In this document: piece by piece, positions 1 to 4,887 of the stretch
How the letters are laid out: every line of letters begins with the position of its first letter
How positions within the stretch are numbered: position 1 is the first letter of the stretch
NCBI GenBank assembly: GCA_030668505.1
Contig: DAOUTV010000164.1
Coordinates: forward strand, 1-5,239
Direction of reading: 5' to 3'
DNA: 5,239 nt
Source: Desulfobacterales bacterium
GTDB taxonomy: Bacteria; Desulfobacterota; Desulfobacteria; Desulfobacterales; C00003060
Made by a program: the position numbers and the translations under genes
Notes under the pieces: model-generated
The model's input: only the letters and a program-made list of their open reading frames with translations
Databases searched by the model: none
What the model was told of the DNA's origin: nothing

Positions 1-124
1 CAGCTTCTCTTATGTCATGACTCACATCTGAGCCGCCGTCAAGCAGCCCTTTGAACCGTGCCGGCCAGGCTTTTGCATCTGAAAGCTCTTGTAAAAGCTG
101 TGTTGTGGTATCATCTGCGGACAT
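1..124 (-). CDS. Partial hypothetical protein, N-terminal 41 residues
   Basis: An open frame begins with ATG at 124-122 and runs off the left edge without a stop. The visible protein starts MSADDTTTQLLQELSDAKAW and continues to ...DVSHDIREA. It is acidic and probably helical, with no signal peptide or membrane segment. I do not recognise the family. It follows the PAC2 gene on the same strand after a 68-base gap, so the two may be co-transcribed. A purine-rich AGGGG (141-137) lies 12 bases before the ATG, farther than is ideal. A four-codon frame (ATG CGA TCA TAA, 135-124) ends overlapping the start as TAATG, which could couple translation. The upstream in-frame stop at 178-176 leaves no better ATG, GTG or TTG start. 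Coding status rests on the open frame and its position only. Confidence 0.6.
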   Translation of the reverse strand, partial: MSADDTTTQLLQELSDAKAWPARFKGLLDGGSDVSHDIREA

Positions 125-147
125 TATGATCGCATACCCCTGAGTGG

Positions 148-175
148 TGCCTGAACGACAAGTAATGTTCAGGCA
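148..175. repeat. Inverted repeat between the PAC2 gene and the next gene
   Basis: TGCCTGAAC (148-156) and GTTCAGGCA (167-175) are perfect 9-base inverted repeats around a 10-base loop. They lie just after the PAC2 stop codon and before the next minus-strand start. Neither strand has a T-run after the stem, so this is not a classical intrinsic terminator. It could stabilise the 3' end of the PAC2 message, pause polymerase, or serve as a protein-binding site. The structure is directly visible; the role is not. Confidence 0.5.
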
Positions 176-192
176 TTAAGTAGATTAGCACC

Positions 193-1047
193 TTATCCCT
201 TGGGTTTAAAGAAATTATCCAGGTAGATGACCTTCCCGTCTTGCCTCTCAGGGCGAGGCAGTTCACTAGATGTCTTGGAGTTCATGATCTCCTTGATCAC
301 GTTCTGGAGTTCTGGGTTGCCATCTATGAAGCGCTGAATTTGTCTTGCTAACTGCACCCACCCCTTCTCCAGTTCACCGGTATCTATGTCGACGCCTGCA
401 AGGCCTGCCAATATAGTGGTCATTCGGGAAAGAAGCCGCAGATTAGTGCCCTGAAGATAAAACGGGGAATGACCCCAGAGGCTGATCCCTTCGATGCCCA
501 TGCTTTTTGCCTGCTGCAAGATCAATGAGTGAATAGCCCCCGGGCCTTTATACTCTGCAGGGATAACCTGTGTTTGTTGTAGACGTTCCAACAGCTCTTG
601 GCTCGAGGCAAAGCCTGAAATGATGGCATCCGTATGCACCACATTGTCCTGGAGCCCGCCAAGGCTGATGATCAGCTCGGCCCCCAACCGCTTGCAAAGG
701 GACAAGATCAGGTCCACAAACGAAAACCACCGAAGATGGGGTTCCGTGGCCTTGAAGAGAATCAAATCGCCCTCGGTTTGTTTGGGGTGTGCGGCATAAA
801 ACGCCGCTTCCGGAGGCAAGACTTCTTTTAGCTCGCCGCCTTCCACCTTGACAATGGGACGCGCATCGTCGAATCGATAGAAATGATTGGGATCAATCTT
901 GGCAAAGCGAGTCGCTCCAAGCTTTTGAATCAGGTAGTCGATCATGCCCACGGCCACATTGCCGCCGTTGGCCCAGCCTTCAAATCCAACGATGAGGACC
1001 GGCCGGCTGAGCTCGGGTATATGCTCTATGATTAGCTCCTCACCCAT
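193..1047 (-). CDS. PAC2-family protein (proteasome-assembly-chaperone-like fold)
   Basis: This complete 284-residue cytoplasmic protein has the hallmarks of the PAC2 family (PF09754, former DUF75). Residues 16-44 carry the family's N-terminal strand and glycine-rich turn, PVLIVGFEGWANGGNVAVGM, followed by a helix. FYRFDDARPIV (57-66) matches the usual aromatic-Asp-x-x-RP segment. LFKATEPHLRW (97-107) is the usual 'G/A-x-EP...W' strand. ISLGGLQDNVVHTDAIISGFAS (127-148) and YKGPGAIHSLI (166-176) are the central conserved blocks, and WGHSPFYLQGTNL (191-203) is the histidine-containing loop. Archaeal and eukaryotic relatives help assemble 20S proteasomes; the role of bacterial members outside proteasome-bearing groups is unknown, so no reaction is assigned. 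The tail after about 255 is polar and probably flexible. No Shine-Dalgarno sequence precedes the ATG at 1047, and the predicted transcript starts there (see promoter). Confidence 0.9.
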   Translation of the reverse strand: MGEELIIEHIPELSRPVLIVGFEGWANGGNVAVGMIDYLIQKLGATRFAKIDPNHFYRFDDARPIVKVEGGELKEVLPPEAAFYAAHPKQTEGDLILFKATEPHLRWFSFVDLILSLCKRLGAELIISLGGLQDNVVHTDAIISGFASSQELLERLQQTQVIPAEYKGPGAIHSLILQQAKSMGIEGISLWGHSPFYLQGTNLRLLSRMTTILAGLAGVDIDTGELEKGWVQLARQIQRFIDGNPELQNVIKEIMNSKTSSELPRPERQDGKVIYLDNFFKPKG

Positions 1048-1053
1048 AAAACT

Positions 1054-1082
1054 AGTCTGTCAGATAGTGTGCATGCTGTCAA
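1054..1082 (-). promoter_or_regulatory. Possible promoter of the PAC2 gene (leaderless)
   Basis: On the minus strand, a perfect TTGACA (-35, 1082-1077) is followed after 17 bases by CAGACT (1059-1054), a weak -10 matching TATAAT at three positions, including the important second A and final T. Counting seven bases on from the -10 puts the transcription start at 1047, the A of the PAC2 ATG. This agrees with the absence of a ribosome-binding site there. The -10 is poor, so an activator may be needed, or the true promoter may lie elsewhere. Confidence 0.4.
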
Positions 1083-1104
1083 GCGATCCATAAAGGCTTG
1101 ACAG
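1076..1104. repeat. Palindrome carrying two back-to-back -35 boxes
   Basis: CTGTCAAG (1076-1083) and CTTGACAG (1097-1104) are perfect inverted repeats separated by 13 bases. Each arm contains one TTGACA, reading outward: one toward the PAC2 gene, one toward cooT. Polymerases on the two promoters would be close enough to compete. The symmetry could also be a regulator's operator. The repeat is certain; its regulatory meaning is inferred. Confidence 0.6.
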
Positions 1105-1127
1105 GATCTTGGCCAAACGCGTATACT
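1098..1127 (+). promoter_or_regulatory. Sigma-70 promoter for cooT
   Basis: TTGACA (1098-1103, 6/6 match) and TATACT (1122-1127, 5/6 match) are separated by 18 bases, followed by AT-rich DNA. The predicted start is near 1134, giving a leader of about 119 bases before the cooT ATG at 1253. This is the best promoter match in the window on the plus strand. Confidence 0.7.
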
Positions 1128-1159
1128 TATAAATATTCAAAATCTATAATTACGACATA

Positions 1160-1211
1160 CTCGTAAAAAGTGTTTTGTGAACGACATTGAGAAAAAACGA
1201 CTTTTTACGAG
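1160..1211 (+). promoter_or_regulatory. Long hairpin in the cooT leader
   Basis: CTCGTAAAAAGT (1160-1171) pairs perfectly with ACTTTTTACGAG (1200-1211). After one bulged G (1199) the stem continues with GTTTT (1172-1176) against AAAAC (1194-1198), for 17 base pairs in all around a 17-base loop. It lies wholly between the predicted transcription start (about 1134) and the cooT ATG. ACGACAT occurs at 1152-1158 and again at 1181-1187. No T-run follows, so it is not a simple terminator. It may be a leader regulatory structure, a protein operator, or a remnant of a repeat. I do not recognise a known riboswitch. Confidence 0.5.
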
Positions 1212-1252
1212 ATCATCAATTACAAATATTGAAATTTCCGGGGCGTTTAGTT

Positions 1253-1447
1253 ATGTGCGAAGCCAATGCGTATTTGCTAAAGGACGGTAAAGAAGAGCTC
1301 TTCTTGGAGGATTTAGACACGGTAGAGCCTGACAATGGGGGGCTCAGACTCACCAGCATATTTGGTGAGCAGAAATTCATAAAGGGGAAAATATCCGGCC
1401 TCTCACTCGTGGATCACAAGGTGATTATTGAGCAAACGGACGAATAG
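1253..1447 (+). CDS. cooT: CooT-family small nickel-binding protein
   Basis: The 64-residue protein begins MCEANAYLLKDGKEELFLED, the N-terminal pattern of the CooT family (PF10133): Met, then Cys2, then a short beta-rich chain. Rhodospirillum rubrum CooT is a dimer that binds one nickel ion through Cys2 and is linked to maturation of the Ni-dependent carbon monoxide dehydrogenase; the same role here is inferred. The rest of the chain (DTVEPDNGGLRLTSIFGEQ, then FIKGKISGLSLVDHKVIIEQ) alternates hydrophobic residues as expected for a small beta fold. I chose ATG 1253 over an in-frame TTG at 1187. The extra 22 residues are unlike the family and would bury Cys2, and the TTG lies in the loop of the leader hairpin. 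GGGG (1240-1243) is a modest ribosome-binding site nine bases upstream. No CODH genes are visible nearby. Confidence 0.88.
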   Translation: MCEANAYLLKDGKEELFLEDLDTVEPDNGGLRLTSIFGEQKFIKGKISGLSLVDHKVIIEQTDE

Positions 1448-1485
1448 GGAGCCAACTTCCCGCATCGAGCCCTTTGCAAAGCAAA

Positions 1486-1503
1486 AGGGGCCATAAGGCC
1501 CCT
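1486..1503 (-). terminator. Intrinsic terminator after tRNA-Ala
   Basis: AGGGGCC (1486-1492) and GGCCCCT (1497-1503) form a perfect 7-bp GC-rich stem with a 4-base loop. Read on the minus strand, the stem is followed by TTTTGCTTTGC, a short T-rich tract, 20 bases after the tRNA 3' end. It therefore terminates the tRNA transcript. It might also stop cooT transcripts from the other side, but the plus-strand flank (CAAAATC) has no T-run. Confidence 0.7.
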
Positions 1504-1522
1504 CAAAATCATCAATTATTGC

Positions 1523-1598
1523 TGGTGGAGCTGAGGGGGATCGAACCCCTGACCTCATGACTGCCAGTCATGCGCTCTCCCGGCTGAGCTACAGCCCC
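1523..1598 (-). tRNA. tRNA-Ala, anticodon GGC
   Basis: The 76-base minus-strand sequence folds as a full cloverleaf. The acceptor stem is GGGGCTG/CAGCTCC and contains the G3-U70 wobble pair that is the identity mark of alanine tRNA. The D-arm is GCTC...GAGC. The anticodon stem is CATGA/TCATG with the 7-base loop CTGGCAG (anticodon GGC, reading GCC and GCU). The variable loop is 5 bases. The T-arm is AGGGG-TTCGATC-CCCCT. A73 is followed by a genome-encoded CCA (1525-1523). It is a single tRNA with its own promoter and terminator. No integrase or att duplication is seen beside it in this window. Confidence 0.97.
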
Positions 1599-1611
1599 AT
1601 CCAAGCTAATT

Positions 1612-1640
1612 ACTTTAACAACGTGGAACTCTGCTGTCAA
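1612..1640 (-). promoter_or_regulatory. Promoter of tRNA-Ala
   Basis: On the minus strand, TTGACA (1640-1635) and TAAAGT (1617-1612, 4/6 match to TATAAT) are separated by 17 bases. The predicted start is near 1605, seven bases before the mature tRNA 5' end, as is normal for a tRNA gene. Confidence 0.75.
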
Positions 1641-1674
1641 TCTTCTTTTTCTTTCCTGTTGAAATGGATGCCAT
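1615..1674 (-). CDS. Possible 19-residue peptide with an ideal ribosome-binding site
   Basis: A perfect AAGGAGG (1687-1681) lies six bases before ATG (1674-1672). The frame reads MASISTGKKKKIDSRVPRC and stops with TAA at 1617-1615. It is lysine-rich and matches nothing I know. It overlaps the tRNA promoter, and no promoter of its own is evident. The signal may be chance in a purine-rich stretch or the remnant of a lost gene. Confidence 0.2.
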   Translation of the reverse strand: MASISTGKKKKIDSRVPRC

Positions 1675-1723
1675 GCTTACCCTCCTTACGCCTGAAGAAA
1701 CCAACATAGCCACGGATTGTTGA
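1664..1723 (+). CDS. Possible 19-residue leader peptide before the helicase
   Basis: ATG at 1664 opens the frame MDAMLTLLTPEETNIATDC, which stops with TGA at 1721-1723, one base before the helicase ATG at 1725. The helicase start has no Shine-Dalgarno sequence, so termination of this frame could deliver ribosomes to it. The mini-frame also lacks a clear ribosome-binding site, and no good promoter is seen upstream. This is a speculative call based on spacing alone. Confidence 0.2.
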   Translation: MDAMLTLLTPEETNIATDC

Positions 1724-1724
1724 G

Positions 1725-4472
1725 ATGTCCGTATTGCCAAGGAGTCACAGAGCGAGTCTTAGATCGGGCCGGGGCAAAGGAGCTGCCTCTCGCGGGCGGC
1801 ATGGGAGCCCTGATCCTCGTATTGCGAGAATAAGGGCGAGTGTTGATGCCAGACTGAAGAAAGTCTTTGCCAGGATTGGGGTGCCTCCCAGCAGGCCCTT
1901 CAGGCCGGATCCCTTCCAACTCAAGGCCCTTGCTGCAACCCGGCGGGCAGATTGTCTGGTTTCCGCTCCAACCGGCTCCGGGAAGACCTGGATCGCCGAA
2001 GAGGCGATTGCCCGATTACGAAAAAAAGACGGAAAGGCATGGTATGCTTCCCCTCTTAAGGCCCTGACCAATTCAAAGTACGTTGAATTCGCAGACCGAT
2101 TCGGCCATGAACAGGTGGGGATACTCACAGGCGACCGCAAGGAGAATGCCGATGCCCCCATTATCGTGGGGACTACCGAGATACTGCGCAATCAGCTCTA
2201 CGATGCCATGCACGCAGGTGTGGATATAGCGGCAGATCTCGTCATACTGGACGAGGCTCACTTCCTGGGTGACGAAGATCGCGGCGTGGTCTGGGAGGAG
2301 GTCATGATTTACCTCCCCGTTCGAGTCCACCTCCTGCTCCTTTCAGCTACCATAAGAAATGCCGCACAGATTGCTGATTGGTTAGAGTCGATACGGTCAA
2401 AAGAATGTGTTGTCGTGGAAGAGACGGAACGACCTGTACCCCTGTATCCCCTGTTTTTTCACCCATCCGGCAGGCTTCTCCCTTTTTTGGGCTCCAAAGG
2501 AATGGACAAGAAGGTCAAGGCCTATTTCAATACGCCGAATCCCCCGGTCCTGGCCCCTCCGCGGCGGCTTCCCCCTTTTGGGGAGATCACCGGGGTATTG
2601 AGAAAATACGATCTCCTTCCTGCCATATTCTTTCTGAAGTCCAGGGCAGACTGTGACCTGGCCCTTGAGCTTTGCGCGGATGCCTCAGGACAGTTAAGGG
2701 CAAACAGAGATGAGTTGAACGAAAGGATTGATGAGCTGACTGAAGGATATCCGCGCTTGGTCGGCCACCGACAGATGCGGCATCTGAGAAATGCGGGAGT
2801 TGCAGCTCATCACAGCGGGCAGCTTCCTGCATGGAAACTTCTCATAGAACAGCTGATGACCGAGGGTTTACTTGATGCCGTCTTTGCTACTTCCACGGTA
2901 GCTGCCGGCGTCAATTTTCCGGCCCGAAGCATAGTGTTCCTGAACTCGGACCGGTACAACGGTCGTGAATTTGTGCCGCTGAATGCTACCGAGTTTCATC
3001 AGATGACGGGCAGGGCCGGCAGGCGGGGCAAAGACAATATCGGTTTTGCTGTAGCGATACCCGGAAAATTCATGGACCTGCGACTCATTGCGGACATTTG
3101 CACTATGCCGCCCGATGATGTGGTCAGTCAGATCAAAGTCGATTTTTCCATGGTCTTGAACCTCCTTTTGTCTCACACCCCCGAGGAGATTAAGCAGATC
3201 TTTCAAAGATCTTTTGCCACATACTTGAACCTGGCCAACCAGCAGCATGGTCTTGATCGCAGGCTCAGAAAGGCCGGTGTCGCCCTCATGGAGCTCCTTG
3301 GTGATGCCTTGTGTGCCGGACCTGAATTTGTGCTTGAATTGACAAGAAAACGGGCTGCCTTGATCCGTGAAACCGCGGATCTCAAGCGCACACTAAGAGG
3401 ATTAGAGTCCAGACTCTCTAAGATGGCATACTTGGTACCCGGACGGCTATTTTTAGACCGACGTGACCGTGTGTACTGTGCAATCAAGCCGCATACCAGA
3501 AGGGATGAAGAGGGTGTGCTTGCTTGCCGCGTAAAACCGGGTGTTCCAACACGAGGCAGGCAAGTGAAGATGAGATGGTTTCGACCTGAAAAGGTATCTT
3601 GGGTTCTCGACAGGGTGCTGAAATTGCCACCGCCGGAAGATATGCACAGACTCGTTTCATTGCTGGCGAAAATATCGCAGGCCGAATCGCCGCCAATCCT
3701 GGATCACTTGCCCTTAGGAGAACATGAGGCATCCACCCTCAAGCCTCTAAAGGGCCGCATCCTCATTCTTGAACAGGAGCTTGATCGCCTGATCTGCACC
3801 AGGTGTAGTCACTTCAGGATGTGCCACGGCAAGCCCAAAGGGGCGTTCAGGCACGTGCTCGAGGACTTCACCTTGATGTGGGATGCTGCAAATGCCGTAC
3901 GCATGCGGTTCTGGAACGGTTTTGTGAAGCACCTTGAGTTCCTTAAAGAAGAAGGTTTTGTCACCGAAGACAATAAGCTGACTCCTGATGGTATGTGGGC
4001 GTCTCAGCTCAGGCTCGACCAGCCCCTGATGATTGCAGAAGGGCTGCGCCTAGGCGTTTTGTCAGATTCGGACCCTGCCTTGCTGTCAGCCCTGGTGGCA
4101 CCCTTCGTATATGACCGGGAAACGGAGGTAAAGCTCGACGAGTCAAAGATTCCCAAACGACTAACAAGTGCCTGTAACGGGATAATAAAGGCCCTCGGCC
4201 CCCTGATGGAGCGAAAGGCTGTGCGAGGGTTTGAAGTAAGGCCGATCCCGCTGTGGCTTGCTGCCACGATTTATGCATGGGCAAATGGGCAGCCTTGGGA
4301 AAAGGTTTTGGAGATTGCGGGGATGGCAGAAGGAGACCTTGCCATGCTCATTTCCAGGACTGCCGACAATCTAAGACAGATTGCCTCCTTGACAAAAGTC
4401 TACCCGGCCACCGCCCAAAGCGCTGTCGAGGCTATTGCCATAATCCTGCGGGAGCCGGTGGTTATGGATTAG
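1725..4472 (+). CDS. Ski2/HelY-like DEAH-box RNA helicase
   Basis: This 915-residue ATP-dependent superfamily 2 helicase has all the motifs. An FxPDPFQ segment (59-65) precedes motif I APTGSGKT (81-88). Then come Ia SPLKALTNSK (109-118), Ib GTTEILRNQL (149-158), motif II DEAH (176-179), motif III SAT (207-209), motif IV around FFLKSRADC (302-310), motif V in FATSTVAAGVNFP (387-399) and motif VI QMTGRAGRRG (426-435). Residues 280-345 are a charged insert between the two RecA domains. CTRCSHFRMC holds Cys691, Cys694 and Cys700, a possible metal site. From about 740 to the end (GMWASQLRLDQPL; PLWLAATIYAWANGQPWEKV) it resembles the DSHCT domain of Mtr4, Ski2 and actinobacterial HelY. RNA unwinding in turnover or ribosome assembly is inferred; a DNA role is possible. 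The first 27 residues are basic and probably disordered. ATG 1725 is the earliest in-frame start after TAG at 1707; no ribosome-binding site is visible. Confidence 0.92.
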   Translation: MSVLPRSHRASLRSGRGKGAASRGRHGSPDPRIARIRASVDARLKKVFARIGVPPSRPFRPDPFQLKALAATRRADCLVSAPTGSGKTWIAEEAIARLRKKDGKAWYASPLKALTNSKYVEFADRFGHEQVGILTGDRKENADAPIIVGTTEILRNQLYDAMHAGVDIAADLVILDEAHFLGDEDRGVVWEEVMIYLPVRVHLLLLSATIRNAAQIADWLESIRSKECVVVEETERPVPLYPLFFHPSGRLLPFLGSKGMDKKVKAYFNTPNPPVLAPPRRLPPFGEITGVLRKYDLLPAIFFLKSRADCDLALELCADASGQLRANRDELNERIDELTEGYPRLVGHRQMRHLRNAGVAAHHSGQLPAWKLLIEQLMTEGLLDAVFATSTVAAGVNFPARSIVFLNSDRYNGREFVPLNATEFHQMTGRAGRRGKDNIGFAVAIPGKFMDLRLIADICTMPPDDVVSQIKVDFSMVLNLLLSHTPEEIKQIFQRSFATYLNLANQQHGLDRRLRKAGVALMELLGDALCAGPEFVLELTRKRAALIRETADLKRTLRGLESRLSKMAYLVPGRLFLDRRDRVYCAIKPHTRRDEEGVLACRVKPGVPTRGRQVKMRWFRPEKVSWVLDRVLKLPPPEDMHRLVSLLAKISQAESPPILDHLPLGEHEASTLKPLKGRILILEQELDRLICTRCSHFRMCHGKPKGAFRHVLEDFTLMWDAANAVRMRFWNGFVKHLEFLKEEGFVTEDNKLTPDGMWASQLRLDQPLMIAEGLRLGVLSDSDPALLSALVAPFVYDRETEVKLDESKIPKRLTSACNGIIKALGPLMERKAVRGFEVRPIPLWLAATIYAWANGQPWEKVLEIAGMAEGDLAMLISRTADNLRQIASLTKVYPATAQSAVEAIAIILREPVVMD

Positions 4473-4556
4473 TCCGGATTTCCGGTGTTAAATGGAGATA
4501 TAAGTCTTTTCAGGGATGGTCTACATCAAAGAAGGATAGTAGCTAGTGCCCATCCA

Positions 4557-4601
4557 CGAATCGTAAAAACTCAAAAGGCACAAGCGTAAATTTCCAATTC
4601 A
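4557..4601. other. 45-base insertion in the left arm of the element
   Basis: Comparing the two arms of the element shows an asymmetry. In the right arm the terminal repeat joins directly to the CATTT...AAAACGC-type stem. In the left arm, 45 AT-rich bases separate CCATCCA (ends 4556) from GAAATG (starts 4602). The stretch repeats CGTAAA (4562-4567 and 4585-4590). It could be an insertion here or a deletion on the other side. Confidence 0.4.
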
Positions 4602-4719
4602 GAAATGAGCAATTTTCCGCAAGGTCAAGGAAAACAAGGGGTTGCGCGGAGGCGTACCGAGGTACGTCGCACAAGCAACCACGCAGTTTGACGCCGAGAT
4701 TGCGGAAAAGGGCCATTTA
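4602..4719. repeat. Nested hairpin core of the element
   Basis: TTTTCCGCAA (4613-4622) pairs perfectly with TTGCGGAAAA (4700-4709). The stem extends outward with GC (4609-4610 / 4712-4713) and AAATG/CATTT (4603-4607 / 4714-4718) across one two-base mismatch and a bulged A. Inside lie further nested pairs: GTCAA/TTGAC (4624-4628 / 4688-4692), GGTTGC/GCAACC (4640-4645 / 4675-4680) and CGTAC/GTACG (4653-4657 / 4662-4666) closing a CGAG tetraloop. All nest without crossing, so a transcript of either strand, or extruded single-stranded DNA, could fold into one long jointed hairpin. Confidence 0.6.
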
Positions 4720-4736
4720 TGGATGGAAACTAGCTA

Positions 4737-4887
4737 TACGATATCCGGCTTAGGCCTATAGGCTTTGTGAATTCGTCGAAGGCTCCGAAGGCGAAACCCG
4801 CATGATAGGCCTGTCCCGCCATAGCTTTTATGCGACGGCGGATTGTGTGGGGGCTGAGGGAGAAAAACCCCCGGCTACTCGATTATG
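4737..4887. other. Non-coding spacer with short repeats, downstream of higA
   Basis: No gene is supported here. Visible items are a perfect 10-base palindrome GCCTATAGGC (4754-4763), TAGGCCT at 4751-4757 and again at 4806-4812, a tandem pair of CGAAGGC (4777-4783 and 4786-4792), and a short CCGCC/GGCGG hairpin (4816-4820 / 4837-4841). The stretch may belong to a second degenerate repeat unit; I cannot define its ends. Confidence 0.4.
4849..4872 (-). terminator. Weak terminator-like hairpin after higA
   Basis: GGGGG (4849-4853) and CCCCC (4868-4872) can pair around a 14-base loop, 15 bases beyond the higA stop codon. On the minus strand the T-run lies inside the loop, not after the stem, so efficient intrinsic termination is doubtful. 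It may end the higBA transcript with help from a factor. Confidence 0.3.

Larger units (their letters stand above)
4540..4736. mobile_element. MITE-like element with imperfect terminal inverted repeats
   Basis: The 17-base ends TAGCTAGTGCCCATCCA (4540-4556) and, reversed, TGGATGGAAACTAGCTA (4720-4736) match at 15 of 17 positions; extended to 22 bases they match at 18. They enclose 197 bp with no convincing coding frame, between the 3' ends of the convergent helicase and higA genes. Such small, non-coding, terminally repeated, strongly folding units are typical of miniature transposable or REP-like repeats moved by an enzyme encoded elsewhere. A target-site duplication is not clear. I infer that it is a dispersed family member; copy number cannot be seen from one window. 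Confidence 0.55.

Noticed and set aside
1187..1252. TTG start at 1187 giving an 86-residue CooT
   Set aside because: It would place the family's Cys2 at position 24 and it lies in the loop of the leader hairpin. No ribosome-binding site supports it, and MCEAN at 1253 matches the family start.
1100..1252. NikR operator or known nickel/cobalt riboswitch upstream of cooT
   Set aside because: I looked for the GTATGA-N16-TCATAC pattern and for a multi-stem riboswitch layout and found neither; only the single long hairpin is present.
1523..1598. tRNA-Ala gene as an integration site for a mobile island
   Set aside because: No integrase gene and no repeated tRNA 3' segment are visible in this window.
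3203..3732. Several minus-strand open frames of 64-94 codons inside the helicase gene
   Set aside because: They overlap the continuous helicase reading frame and show no recognisable protein features.
4470..4490. CCGG-ATTT-CCGG hairpin just after the helicase stop as a terminator
   Set aside because: The stem is only four base pairs and no T-run follows.
4611..4709. CRISPR repeat or group II intron domain
   Set aside because: The repeats are inverted and nested rather than regularly spaced direct repeats, and no intron reverse transcriptase or recognisable domain V is present.
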